A DNA stretch of 64,000 nucleotides. It comes from Stutzerimonas stutzeri. Its GTDB lineage: Bacteria > Pseudomonadota > Gammaproteobacteria > Pseudomonadales > Pseudomonadaceae. Numbering within the stretch: the stretch's first letter is position 1; every line of letters begins with the position of its first letter. Positions 35,001 to 44,087 of this stretch are shown piece by piece. The position numbers were made by a program, and so were the translations under genes. The notes below the pieces were generated by a model. It was not told where the DNA came from and did not search any database. It worked only from the letters and a program-made list of their open reading frames with translations. The DNA is taken from assembly GCA_002345575.1 (NCBI GenBank), contig DDVX01000017.1, positions 124,001-188,000 of the forward strand, in the 5' to 3' direction.

Positions 35001-35832
35001 CCACCAGACGTGCCACGCCACGGGCAAGACCGCGCTCACGCCAGTCGAGCCAAAGCTCGCCGCCGGCCTGCAGTCGTTCCAGTTTCCAGTTAGCCGTCAG
35101 CTTCTCAGGCAACCAGGCAGCCCAGTCGCTTTGCGGCAATTGCAGATACAGTCGCGCCGCGCTATCGCGCCAATCATCATGATTGATTCGTGCCTGGACA
35201 TTCAGGCTCAGCGGCTGGCCATCAGGCAATATCAGGCCGCCACTTAACTGCAGCCGCTCATCGAGGCTACGCAACTCCAGGTTGGCGTAGGTCAAGGTCA
35301 GCGGCGCTTCGCCATGGGCGGCGAGGGTAACCTGACTATCGAGCAGCGACAGTCGACCCAGCCGCTGCAATTCGGCGAAACCTTCCAGAGGATTGGAAGG
35401 ATGCTGCTCCCGCTCTGGAAACCCTTCAACACGCCACTGGCCTTCGCCATCCTGCACCAGGCTCAGGTGAATACCCGAGACCTCCAGCGACTTGAAATGC
35501 AACTTCCGCGACCAGAGACTGGCGGCAAGGTCGGGCTCCAGTGCCAGGCGGTCCAGGCGCATTGCCGATCCCCCCTCGCCAAGCAGCACGTCGTGGGCAA
35601 GCAGTCTCGGTGCGAAGCCCTTCCAGCGGCCTTCCAGACGTCCAATGCTGAGCGGCATAGCCAGCAGCTCGTGCGCCTTTTCCTGTACTTCAAGCCGATA
35701 CTCGGCCACCAGGGGCACCAGCTGGCGCCCGAGGCTGACGTACAGTGCCACCAGCATCAGGCCGACTGCGATCAGCCAGAGAGTACGGCGCAGAACACCA
35801 AGAAAAAACGCAGACAACCGGCTCACGGGCAC
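32026..35832 (-). CDS. yhdP: YhdP, giant AsmA-like envelope protein
   Basis: A 1268-residue protein: one N-terminal membrane helix (TLWLIAVGLMLVALYVSLGR), then a very long periplasmic beta-rich region of the AsmA/TamB bridge type, with the DUF3971/AsmA_2-like C-terminal part (GRLDMIHDRIDAKLLVTLPV and AALIVGAPAIGGALFVVDKL). In Escherichia coli YhdP, TamB and YdbH jointly carry phospholipid to the outer membrane. A GTG at 35832 opens the frame, but a second GTG at 35826 is better spaced from GGAG. It is 31 bases after rng. Length is normal. Confidence 0.92.
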   Translation of the reverse strand: MPVSRLSAFFLGVLRRTLWLIAVGLMLVALYVSLGRQLVPLVAEYRLEVQEKAHELLAMPLSIGRLEGRWKGFAPRLLAHDVLLGEGGSAMRLDRLALEPDLAASLWSRKLHFKSLEVSGIHLSLVQDGEGQWRVEGFPEREQHPSNPLEGFAELQRLGRLSLLDSQVTLAAHGEAPLTLTYANLELRSLDERLQLSGGLILPDGQPLSLNVQARINHDDWRDSAARLYLQLPQSDWAAWLPEKLTANWKLERLQAGGELWLDWRERGLARGVARLVAPALELGRAQSEPVRIEELTLDAYLDRASEGYRLQVDGLAFSFDETPWSDTALVLQQDVTNDHWQLLVDQLPVAPLATLIRALVPMPDVASEYLSGLSPGGTLRNVQLDYRAAAPLAERLAFVANLDKASIEAYHWIPAVRNASGLARGNLGGGELRFDSQDFSLHLAELFPRPWDYQRSRGSLVWTLDDKAFTLVAPYLQVEGEEGQIAGDFLIRLMRDPEAEDYMDLRVGLSDGDARYTEKYLPTRSPAMNPALSEWLTAAIREGFVEQGYFQYQGSLNKSAENTARSLSLYFKVRDADFAFQPGWPALREGRGEVLIEDDQLRVRLADGRMLDSRVHDVLARIPLGQGEQPLRLAIEGQVEASLRDALTLLQVAPIGTAELFSGWHGEGALNGSLKLDFPLAEGKAPKVVVDFSSADASLYITQADLQLDTLSGDFRYDSERGLSASRISARALSSQISGKASAIGTQSKPVTRIEASGIASVAQLKAWQKIEQPLPALGEVPFQLSLMLGGTENRLQIDSSLLGTTLQLPEPFGKAANQRRDTTLRMTLGGERQQYTLKHGSLAALTFTAPGNRWNDGGGELVLGGAAANLRSDRGLHVRGRLPHVNLADWQALLAEYSAPDHSQQATSLLRRVQLDIGVFEGLGTKVESLTLDLRRQPSAWSLGLDSRTVAGDVQLPDAEGQPIVLKLSHLRLPASEPAQPDVPRQDPLASVDPRNLPAMNIAVAQVLQGEQLLGAWSLKMRPRGDGVEFSDLDLDLMGLRLAGAGGWNTSRSWYKGRMQGDNLADVLLAWGFAPSTTSERFHLDADASWPGSPAFFGMQRLSGRLDASVRSGQLREVDGSAQALRVFGLLNFDSIGRRLRLDFSDLFSKGLSFDRIKGELVATEGIFVTQGPITVTGPSSNLELDGRLDMIHDRIDAKLLVTLPVSNNLPLAALIVGAPAIGGALFVVDKLLGDRVARFASVQYKVEGPWQTPKITFDKPFEKPN

Positions 35833-35863
35833 GCGCTCCAGGCGACTTCAGGCGGGCGTTGGT

Positions 35864-37321
35864 TCAGAGCAGCACCACGTCATACTGTTCTTGTGAATAC
35901 ATGGTTTCGACCTGGAATTTGATCGAGCGTCCGATAAAGCTCTCCAGATCAGCAACATTGCCCGACTCCTCGTCAAGCAGGCGGTCGATGACCTTCTGGT
36001 TGGCCAGCACCCGATAGCCTTCGGGCTGATAAGCCCGGGCCTCGCGCAGGATCTCCCGGAAAATTTCGTAGCAGACCGTTTCCGGTGTTTTCAGCTTGCC
36101 GCGCCCCTGGCAGCACATGCACGGCTCGCACAGCACCTGTTCGAGGCTTTCGCGGGTGCGCTTGCGGGTCATCTGCACCAGACCCAGTTCGGTGATACCG
36201 ATGATATTGGTCTTGGCGTGATCGCGCTCCAACTGCTTTTCCAAGGTGCGCAGGACCTGGCGCCGGTGTTCCTCGTCCGCCATGTCGATGAAGTCGATAA
36301 TGATGATTCCGCCGATATTGCGCAGGCGCAGTTGCCGCGCGATGGCCGTGGCGGATTCGAGGTTGGTCTTGAAGATGGTTTCCTCAAGGGTGCGATGGCC
36401 AACGAAAGCACCGGTATTGACGTCGATGGTGGTCATCGCTTCAGCCGGATCGATGATCAGGTAGCCGCCCGACTTGAGCATCACCTTGCGGTCGAGGGCC
36501 TTCTGGATCTCGTCCTCGACGCTATACAGATCGAAGATCGGCCGCTCGCCCGGGTAGTGCTCCAGATGCTCGCTCAACTCAGGCATCAGCTCATCGACAA
36601 ACTGGCTGACCTTCTGGAAATTCTCCCTCGAGTCTATACGAATCTTTTCGATACGCGGATTGATCAGGTCGCGCAGCGTACGCATTGCCAGCGAGAGGTC
36701 TTCATAGATCAGCGTCGGCGCACCGGCAGTTTTCATCTGCTCGTCGATCTGCTCCCAGAGTCGGCGCAGGTAGCGGATATCCATGAGTATTTCGTCGCTG
36801 CCGGCACCTTCCGCCGCAGTGCGCAGGATGAATCCGCCGACCTCTTTGATGCCCTCGGCAGCCACACATTCGGCCACCACCTGCTTGAGGCGTTCACGCT
36901 CGGCCTCATCTTCGATACGCAGGGAAATTCCTACATGGCTGGTCCTGGGCATGTATACCAGGTAGCGCGAGGGAATCGATAACTGAGTGGTCAGCCGCGC
37001 ACCCTTGGTGCCGATGGGGTCCTTGGTCACCTGCACAACCAGCGCCTGGCCTTCATGGACCAGCGCACTGATAGGCTCGACGGCATTGCCTTCACGCGCG
37101 GAAATTTCCGAAGCATGGATGAAGGCGGCGCGTTCCAGACCGATATCGACGAATGCCGCCTGCATTCCCGGCAGCACTCGCACCACCTTACCCTTGTAGA
37201 TATTGCCGACGATGCCACGACGCTGGGTGCGCTCGACATGCACCTCCTGCAGGACACCGTTCTCCACCACCGCCACCCTGGACTCCATGGGGGTGATGTT
37301 CATCAGAATCTCTTCGCTCAT
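35864..37321 (-). CDS. rng: RNase G
   Basis: A 485-residue endoribonuclease for 16S rRNA 5' end maturation and mRNA decay. An S1 domain (about 35-120; GNIYKGKVVRVLPGMQAAFV) is followed by the catalytic region with Mg-binding aspartates in TTIDVNTGAFVG and IIIIDFIDM. A zinc-link CEPCMCCQGRG is present. Length excludes RNase E. It lies 59 bases after maf. Confidence 0.94.
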   Translation of the reverse strand: MSEEILMNITPMESRVAVVENGVLQEVHVERTQRRGIVGNIYKGKVVRVLPGMQAAFVDIGLERAAFIHASEISAREGNAVEPISALVHEGQALVVQVTKDPIGTKGARLTTQLSIPSRYLVYMPRTSHVGISLRIEDEAERERLKQVVAECVAAEGIKEVGGFILRTAAEGAGSDEILMDIRYLRRLWEQIDEQMKTAGAPTLIYEDLSLAMRTLRDLINPRIEKIRIDSRENFQKVSQFVDELMPELSEHLEHYPGERPIFDLYSVEDEIQKALDRKVMLKSGGYLIIDPAEAMTTIDVNTGAFVGHRTLEETIFKTNLESATAIARQLRLRNIGGIIIIDFIDMADEEHRRQVLRTLEKQLERDHAKTNIIGITELGLVQMTRKRTRESLEQVLCEPCMCCQGRGKLKTPETVCYEIFREILREARAYQPEGYRVLANQKVIDRLLDEESGNVADLESFIGRSIKFQVETMYSQEQYDVVLL

Positions 37322-37380
37322 TGTTCTTCTCGGCCTGTGGCGGGATACGAAACAGCCGAAGCTGACAGGTGGGCTCGATT

Positions 37381-37989
37381 CTAACGGCTTGGGCGCTCAA
37401 GCGCAGGGGGCTGTTGCCAGAAGGGAATGCCAAACGCATCAAGCAGCTGCGCCGTTTCGCACAAGGGCAGCCCTACCACCCCTGAATAGCTACCCTGCAG
37501 ACCGCTGACGAACACCGCAGCCAGGCCCTGAATGGCATAGCCCCCGGCCTTGTCCACGGGCTCACCACTGGCCCAGTAGCGCTCAGCCTCACTAGCCGGG
37601 ATGGCGCGGAACTGCACCTGGCTGGAAACCAGGCGCACCACGCAATCTGCACTGTTTGCCAGCGCCACCGCTGTCAGCACCTGATGCTCTCGTCCAGACA
37701 GGGCCTGTAGCATTGCCAGGCCATCGGCCTTGTCAGCCGGCTTGCCAAGAATCTGCCCATCCAGCACCACCGTGGTGTCTGCACCCAGCACACAGGCCTG
37801 CGGATCTTCGAGAAGGCCCAACCCGGTCAACGCTTTTTCCCGCGCCAGGCGCTGGACATAGGCTTCAGGCGCCTCTGCTGGGAGCGGCGTCTCGTCGATG
37901 GAGACGGGAAGAAGGGTAAAGGGAACGCCGATCTGGGTCAGCAGTTCACGACGTCTGGGCGACGCGGAGGCGAGAAACAATGCGGGCAT
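37381..37989 (-). CDS. maf: Maf (YhdE-type) nucleotide pyrophosphatase
   Basis: A 202-residue house-cleaning enzyme, dTTP/UTP type by position next to rng. Motifs: LASASPRRRELL, GADTTVVLDGQILGKPAD and the C-terminal YAIQGLAAVFVSGLQGSYS. The ATG at 37989 is chosen because the homologous protein starts MPALFLASASPRRRE; a long open frame upstream is not Maf-like. It lies in the mre-rng segment but the intervening gene is unusual. Confidence 0.92.
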   Translation of the reverse strand: MPALFLASASPRRRELLTQIGVPFTLLPVSIDETPLPAEAPEAYVQRLAREKALTGLGLLEDPQACVLGADTTVVLDGQILGKPADKADGLAMLQALSGREHQVLTAVALANSADCVVRLVSSQVQFRAIPASEAERYWASGEPVDKAGGYAIQGLAAVFVSGLQGSYSGVVGLPLCETAQLLDAFGIPFWQQPPALERPSR

Positions 37990-38005
37990 GCCTGATCCTT
38001 GTTTA

Positions 38006-38055
38006 GGGTCTGTTGCCGTTTCGTTCGCGGTCTGCGACGAAACAGCAACAGACCC
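38006..38055. repeat. Long inverted repeat between maf and a hypothetical gene
   Basis: GGGTCTGTTGC (38006-38016) pairs perfectly with GCAACAGACCC (38045-38055); the arms continue with GTTTCGT/ACGAAAC. It lies past the end of the gene at 38130-39266 on the minus strand and before maf. No T-run follows, so it may be a repeat element rather than a terminator. Confidence 0.5.
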
Positions 38056-38129
38056 CATGGATGCTAGGCAGGTTCGCATATCCGGGCGAGTGCAGGAAGC
38101 TGACGTGCAGGCACGCCAGAGCATTCGGA

Positions 38130-39266
38130 TCAAAACTTAAAGCTGATGACCTGATCGCCCTTGAGCGCCAGGGTGCGCTTCTGCGTTACACCACCGGAGG
38201 TCACCTGGATGTCGTAAACACCGCTGTCGAGCATCAGCGAAATGGGTGTCGAACCCTGCGGCTGCTCGTTGATCACTACCTGGTCGTTGTACTTGTTGCT
38301 GCGCACGATAAGCGAATGGGTCTTGCTGTCGCACATTTCATAAGGCACCTCGAGAATCGCGCAGGCCATCATCTTCTTGGCAGTCACGGTGGCCTGGATG
38401 CTCATCTGGGCACTGACGGTGCCATCCATGCTCATGCTCGCCTCGGAGAACTCGGTCGTGGTGCGATAGCCATACCAACTGGGACTGAGCTTGAGGCTCT
38501 CGACCTGATCGCGAATGTCTTCACCCAAAACGCGCTCGTAGTGATCAAGTACCCACTGCGACATCCGTCCATCGTGCTCATAGCCGGCCAGACAAGCCGC
38601 CAGGCTCTTGTTGGTCGAGCAGCGGAAGGAAACCGACTCGTTGAAATAGAGCGTCTTGTCCAGGCGACGGGCAATCGACTGGATTTTCTTGCTGTTGCGC
38701 TTGCGCACTTCCGAAGCCAGCTGCGCCTTCAAGCGCTCCACATCTCTGGCGGCCTGGGAGAAGCTCAACTGCTTGGCACTGAGATCCTTTTCCACGGACT
38801 GCACACGCTGCAACGCGGTTTGCTCTTCATCGGCGCTGCGCTTGTAATCCTCCAGCAGCGTATCGAGGCGTTCGCGGTTGCTGCTCTGCGCGAAGAAGTC
38901 TTCCAGCTCCATGCGGATCAGCTTTTTGGCGTTGCTCGACTGCAGGGAAGCTGCGCTTTGCGCGCTTTTTTCGACACGCAATGAATCTTCGAGGCGCTGC
39001 TTTTCAGCCAAGATAGCGTCGAGCTCGGCGATCTTTGTCGCCAGCTGCTCGGAATGTTCCCCGCTGCTCTGCGCCGCCTTGCTAAGAGGTGCGACCTGGG
39101 TTTGAGCACCCTTGCCAGATACGGCAACACTATCAGCCTGGGAATAGTCGCTGCCCACCGCCAGCAACATGACCAGCGCACCGAAGAAGCTGGCCCCCGC
39201 CAGCACCGCCCTCGCCCCAATAAACACTTTTCTCGGCTTGGAACAAATCGAAACGCCCGTATCCAT
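38130..39266 (-). CDS. Unrecognised membrane-anchored coiled-coil protein
   Basis: I do not recognise this gene. It encodes about 378 residues from the ATG at 39266 (MDTGVSICSKPRKVFIG). One transmembrane helix (about 16-37) is followed by a long coiled coil (about 60-210; EHSEQLATKIAELDAILAEK and later SVEKDLSAKQLSFSQAARDV), a mid-section with several cysteines (SFRCSTNKSLAACLAGYEHD, MMACAILEVPYEMCDS) and a short PEGA-like beta tail (NEQPQGSTPISLMLDSGVYD). Most of it should be periplasmic. An upstream TTG/ATG at 39344/39341 is open, but a TATAAT on the minus strand at 39307-39312 lies after it, favouring the later start. It sits between maf and mreD, an envelope-shape locus. Confidence 0.7.
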   Translation of the reverse strand: MDTGVSICSKPRKVFIGARAVLAGASFFGALVMLLAVGSDYSQADSVAVSGKGAQTQVAPLSKAAQSSGEHSEQLATKIAELDAILAEKQRLEDSLRVEKSAQSAASLQSSNAKKLIRMELEDFFAQSSNRERLDTLLEDYKRSADEEQTALQRVQSVEKDLSAKQLSFSQAARDVERLKAQLASEVRKRNSKKIQSIARRLDKTLYFNESVSFRCSTNKSLAACLAGYEHDGRMSQWVLDHYERVLGEDIRDQVESLKLSPSWYGYRTTTEFSEASMSMDGTVSAQMSIQATVTAKKMMACAILEVPYEMCDSKTHSLIVRSNKYNDQVVINEQPQGSTPISLMLDSGVYDIQVTSGGVTQKRTLALKGDQVISFKF

Positions 39267-39306
39267 AACCCATTCGTCCGTATTGTGCTTAGCGTGGATA
39301 GATCTA

Positions 39307-39312
39307 ATTATA
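39307..39312 (-). promoter_or_regulatory. -10 box for the unrecognised gene
   Basis: TATAAT on the minus strand (plus-strand ATTATA) lies 40 bases before the ATG at 39266. The -35 at 17 bases is poor. Confidence 0.35.
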
Positions 39313-39416
39313 AGTTTTGGGCCAGCGTGGCCGCTGGCCATCAAAGGTGGGGATAATTTCAGAAAAGGCGTGAAGGCACAAGGACACTAGCGTCGCAGCA
39401 ATGTGGCGCGTCCTGT

Positions 39417-39905
39417 TTAATAGACGTTAAAGCGCCGCCGCATCCAGTGCAGGGCTATGAACACCCAGGGCCAGAGCAATGCGCTGACCGGCACTGGCAC
39501 CAGAAACAGCAAGGTTGGAGGGCGGTTTCCCGTCAGCGTGTTGAGCCATAATTGCACGAGCTGACCGAGGCCGAGAATCACCATCAGCACCAGGCTCTGC
39601 TGCATCAGCGGGAACATGCGCAGGCGTTGTTGCAGGCTGAGCACAAGGAAGGTGACCAGAATCAACGGCAAGCCGTTCTGCCCCAGCAGCGTGCCAGATA
39701 GCACATCGAGTATCAGACTGCAGACAAACGCTGCCATCATCGCCCCCCGATGCGGCAGAGCAATCGCCCAGTATGCGATGACCATGGCCAGCCAGAGCGG
39801 ACGCCCGAGCCCGGCACTGAACGGCATGGGCGCGATGGAAAGCAATAACGCAACCATCAGCGTCAGCCAGATGACCCAGGTGCTGTTGGTACGCCCGTTG
39901 CTCAT
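39417..39905 (-). CDS. mreD: MreD, rod-shape membrane protein
   Basis: A 162-residue protein with about five hydrophobic helices: WVIWLTLMVALLLSIAPMPF and ALLWPWVFIALHWMRRRFN at the ends. It is a membrane subunit of the elongasome with MreB and MreC. It starts two bases after the mreC stop. The C-terminal basic tail (MRRRFNVY) is typical. Confidence 0.92.
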   Translation of the reverse strand: MSNGRTNSTWVIWLTLMVALLLSIAPMPFSAGLGRPLWLAMVIAYWAIALPHRGAMMAAFVCSLILDVLSGTLLGQNGLPLILVTFLVLSLQQRLRMFPLMQQSLVLMVILGLGQLVQLWLNTLTGNRPPTLLFLVPVPVSALLWPWVFIALHWMRRRFNVY

Positions 39906-39907
39906 GG

Positions 39908-40873
39908 TTACTGCTCCGTGCTCTCGGGCGCAGCCGTCGGCGCTTGCGGCTCAGCTACAGGCTCAGCCGGCGCGGACTGCCCCTCTGCCGCCGCATCACG
40001 GTCTGCTGTGACCTGTGCTTCGGCAGCATCTGTGGCGCGCTGCTCGGGCGTACGCGAATCGCTGAAGACCAACAGCAGGTAGCGACTACGATTGAGCATT
40101 GCCGTCGGCGTGGCGCGAACGATGGAAAACGGCTGACCTGAACCTCGCACCACCTCAGTGACCTGGGCGACCGGATAGCCACTGGGGAAGCGCTGCCCCA
40201 GACCAGAACTGACCAGCAGATCACCTTCCTTGATATCAGCGGTCTCGGCGACATGGCGCAATTCGAGATAGTCCGGGCTACCGGTACCCACGGCAATTGC
40301 ACGCAGGCCGTTGCGATTGACCTGAACCGGAATGCTGTGAGTGACGTCCGTCAGCAACAAGACTCTGGACGCATAGGGCATCACCTCAACGACCTGCCCC
40401 ATGAGACCGCTGGCATCAAGCACCGGCTGACCAACGAACACGCCGTCCTGCTCGCCCTTGTCGATCAGAATGCGGTGCGTAAAGGGGTTGGGGTCGAGCC
40501 CGATCAGCTCGCCGACGATCACTTTGTCATCGACCAGCGCCGCGGAGTTGAGCAGTTCGCGCAGTCGGACGTTCTGCTCGGTCAGCATTGCCAGCTTCTG
40601 CAGGCGTCGCTGCATTAGCAGCGCCTCGGCCTTGAGCTTTTCGTTTTCAGCTACAAGGCTGGTACTGCTACTGAGTTGCTCGGTGGCCCGCTGCCAAGTG
40701 CGCACCGGCAGATCGGCCAGCCAGTAGAAAGGTGTCAGTACCAGCCCCATCTGGCTGCGCACAGGCTTGAGCGTATCGAAGCGCGCATCCACCACCATCA
40801 GCACGACACAGACCACGGAGAGCACCAGCAGGCGCACTCCGAGCATGGGTCCCTTGGCAAATAGCGGTTTGAT
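39908..40873 (-). CDS. mreC: MreC, rod-shape periplasmic protein (apparent ATC start)
   Basis: A 321-residue bitopic protein when started at ATC 40871-40873: (M)KPLFAKGPMLGVRLLVL aligns residue for residue with the Escherichia coli start MKPIFSRGPSLQIRL. AGGA lies seven bases before that ATC, and there is no ATG, GTG or TTG in frame upstream. The first ATG (40846) would give 312 residues and lose the conserved KPLFAKGP. After one helix and a coiled coil (QLSSSTSLVAENEKLKAEAL) comes the paired beta-barrel core. The C-terminal Pro/Ala/Glu-rich tail is disordered. It sits between mreB and mreD. Confidence 0.9.
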   Translation of the reverse strand: MKPLFAKGPMLGVRLLVLSVVCVVLMVVDARFDTLKPVRSQMGLVLTPFYWLADLPVRTWQRATEQLSSSTSLVAENEKLKAEALLMQRRLQKLAMLTEQNVRLRELLNSAALVDDKVIVGELIGLDPNPFTHRILIDKGEQDGVFVGQPVLDASGLMGQVVEVMPYASRVLLLTDVTHSIPVQVNRNGLRAIAVGTGSPDYLELRHVAETADIKEGDLLVSSGLGQRFPSGYPVAQVTEVVRGSGQPFSIVRATPTAMLNRSRYLLLVFSDSRTPEQRATDAAEAQVTADRDAAAEGQSAPAEPVAEPQAPTAAPESTEQ

Positions 40874-40880
40874 CGGCGAA

Positions 40881-40884
40881 TCCT
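40881..40884 (-). promoter_or_regulatory. Ribosome site deciding the mreC start
   Basis: AGGA on the minus strand, seven bases before the ATC at 40873. The later ATG at 40846 has no equally placed site (nearest is AAGGGA, about four bases before it, inside the conserved KPLFAKGP codons). Confidence 0.55.
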
Positions 40885-40913
40885 CGCGACTACAGGCTGC
40901 AAACTCAACGCAA

Positions 40914-40949
40914 CAAGCCGAGAGCAGGTTCGACTCTGCTTTCGGCTTG
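40914..40949 (-). terminator. mreB-mreC intergenic hairpin (attenuator or processing site)
   Basis: CAAGCCGAGAGCAG and CTGCTTTCGGCTTG form a 14-base stem (one G-T) with an eight-base loop between mreB and mreC, with no long T-run. It may lower mreCD relative to mreB. Confidence 0.6.
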
Positions 40950-40973
40950 CACTGGGAGCTGGATGTCTGGCGC

Positions 40974-42011
<1,038 letters not shown>

Positions 42012-42322
42012 GGGAAGTGGCCCTTGGGGCAAACGCGTGGGGAAAAAAGTGCCGCAAACTCTAACAATGGTGCGATCACAGGGCAAGGCGAACGTCCATG
42101 CCTAACTAGCCAGGCGTGAGCCATTCGGCGAAAAGACGAAAACCGGGATCAGCAAATGGCACGCTATCGAACAACCGCCATGCTACCGGGAAACCCTGCG
42201 GACATGTAAGATTGTCGGTTTTTCCGGGCCCGAAAGCCCGCCGCCGTGGCCCGCCTGCTGCCCATGCGCAGCTCATGGTAGACGCAGGTCGCACCCGATT
42301 CGCTTTGCGCTGGAGAAACCCG
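42012..42322. other. Divergent mreB-gatC intergenic region (311 bases)
   Basis: It holds the probable mreB promoter at 42058-42086 and a small hairpin with stem GGGC/GCCC at about 42226-42239. The gatC promoter cannot be placed with confidence. No further gene is visible: frames reading through it are extensions of mreB or gatC. Confidence 0.5.
42058..42086 (-). promoter_or_regulatory. Probable sigma-70 promoter of mreB
   Basis: On the minus strand TTGCCC (42081-42086) and TAGAGT (42058-42063) are spaced by exactly 17 bases, 47 bases before the mreB ATG; each matches the consensus at four of six positions. Confidence 0.45.
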
Positions 42323-42610
42323 ATGGCGATTGAACGCTCCGAGGTGGAAAAGATCGCTCACCTGGCCCGCCTGGGCCTGGCTGAGGCTGACCTGCCCCGC
42401 ACCACCGAGACCCTCAACAACATCCTCGGCCTGATCGACCGCATGCAAGCTGTCGATACCAATGGCGTCGCGCCGCTGGCCCATCCGCTGGAGACCCACC
42501 AGCGCCTGCGCGCCGATGCAGTTACCGAAACCAGCCAGCGCGACGCCTACCAAGCCATCGCCCCGGCTGTGGAAGAAGGCCTGTACCTGGTCCCGCGGGT
42601 GATCGAGTGA
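42323..42610 (+). CDS. gatC: GatC, aspartyl/glutamyl-tRNA amidotransferase subunit C
   Basis: A 95-residue subunit that stabilises GatA against GatB. The family start MAIERSEVEKIAHLARLGLA and the tail VEEGLYLVPRVIE are clear. The ATG at 42323 has GGAG eight bases upstream. gatA follows 14 bases later. Confidence 0.95.
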   Translation: MAIERSEVEKIAHLARLGLAEADLPRTTETLNNILGLIDRMQAVDTNGVAPLAHPLETHQRLRADAVTETSQRDAYQAIAPAVEEGLYLVPRVIE

Positions 42611-42624
42611 TAAAGGACGCCGAC

Positions 42625-44076
42625 ATGCATCAACTGACCCTAGCCGAAATCGCTCGCAGTCTTGCTGACAAGCAATTCTCCGCTGAAGAACTGACACGCG
42701 GCCTGCTGGCACGTATCGCCCAGCTCGATCCGCAGATCAACAGCTTCATCACCGTCACCGAAGAGCAGGCGCTCGCCCAGGCCAAAGCCGCCGATAGCCG
42801 CCGTGCCGCAGGTGAGAATGGTGCCCTGCTCGGCGCACCCATTGGTCACAAGGATCTGTTCTGCACCCAGGGCATTCGCACCAGCTGCGGCTCGAAGATG
42901 CTCGACAATTTCAGCGCCCCCTATGACGCGACCGTGGTCGAGAAGCTCGCTGCGGCCGGTACCGTCACCCTCGGCAAGCTGAACATGGACGAATTCGCCA
43001 TGGGTTCTGCCAACGAATCCAGCTACTACGGCCCGGTGAAGAACCCCTGGGACCTTGACCGCGTACCGGGTGGCTCTTCGGGTGGCTCTGCCGCTGCCAT
43101 CGCCGCTCGCCTGCTGCCTGCTGCCACCGGCACCGATACCGGCGGTTCGATTCGCCAACCGGCCGCGCTGACCAACCTCACTGGCCTCAAACCCACCTAT
43201 GGCCGCGTCTCACGTTGGGGCATGGTTGCCTACGCCTCCAGCCTCGACCAGGCCGGGCCTATGGCGCGCACGGCGGAGGACTGCGGCCTGCTGCTGTCGG
43301 CCATGGCCGGCTTCGATCCGAAAGACTCCACCAGTGTCGAGCAGCCGCTGGACGACTACCTCGCAGCCTTGAGCCAGCCGCTCACCGGTCTGCGCATCGG
43401 TCTGCCGAAGGAATACTTCGGCGAGGGTCTGGACCCGAAAATCGCCGACGCGGTGATGGCGGTGGTCGAGGAGCTGAAAAAGCTCGGCGCCACGGTGAAG
43501 GACATCAGCCTGCCAAACATGCAGCACGCGATCCCTTCCTATTATGTGATCGCGCCTGCCGAGGCCAGCTCCAACCTCTCGCGTTTCGACGGCGTACGCT
43601 TCGGCTATCGCTGCGAAAGCCCAGTGGACCTCACCGACCTCTACAAGCGCTCCCGCGCCGAAGGCTTCGGTGACGAGGTCAAGCGCCGCATTATGGTCGG
43701 CACTTATGCGCTGTCCGCCGGCTACTACGACGCCTACTACATCAAGGCCCAGCAGATTCGCCGCCTGATCAAGAACGACTTCGTCAGTGCTTTCCAGGAA
43801 GTCGACGTGATACTCGGCCCGACCACGCCGAACCTGGCCTGGAAACTAGGCGAGAAGAACGCCGACCCGGTTTCCGCCTATCTGGAAGACATCTACACCA
43901 TCACTGCCAACCTGGCAGGCATCCCTGGTCTTTCCATGCCGGCCGGTTTCATCGATGGCCTGCCGGTGGGCGTTCAGCTACTGGCGCCCTACTTCCAAGA
44001 AGCACGCCTGCTCAACGTGGCGCACCAGTATCAGCAAGTCACCGATTGGCACCAGCGCGCCCCGTCCGGATTCTGA
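42625..44076 (+). CDS. gatA: GatA, amidotransferase catalytic subunit
   Basis: A 483-residue amidase-signature enzyme that releases ammonia from glutamine for Asp-tRNA(Asn) and Glu-tRNA(Gln). The Ser-cisSer-Lys triad is K76 (IGHKDLFC), S151 (GGSSGGS) and S175 (DTGGSIRQP). I chose the ATG at 42625 because AAGGA lies eight bases before it; a GTG at 42607 overlaps gatC and has no such site. Eleven bases separate it from gatB. Confidence 0.96.
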   Translation: MHQLTLAEIARSLADKQFSAEELTRGLLARIAQLDPQINSFITVTEEQALAQAKAADSRRAAGENGALLGAPIGHKDLFCTQGIRTSCGSKMLDNFSAPYDATVVEKLAAAGTVTLGKLNMDEFAMGSANESSYYGPVKNPWDLDRVPGGSSGGSAAAIAARLLPAATGTDTGGSIRQPAALTNLTGLKPTYGRVSRWGMVAYASSLDQAGPMARTAEDCGLLLSAMAGFDPKDSTSVEQPLDDYLAALSQPLTGLRIGLPKEYFGEGLDPKIADAVMAVVEELKKLGATVKDISLPNMQHAIPSYYVIAPAEASSNLSRFDGVRFGYRCESPVDLTDLYKRSRAEGFGDEVKRRIMVGTYALSAGYYDAYYIKAQQIRRLIKNDFVSAFQEVDVILGPTTPNLAWKLGEKNADPVSAYLEDIYTITANLAGIPGLSMPAGFIDGLPVGVQLLAPYFQEARLLNVAHQYQQVTDWHQRAPSGF

Positions 44077-44087
44077 GGAGATTGAAG

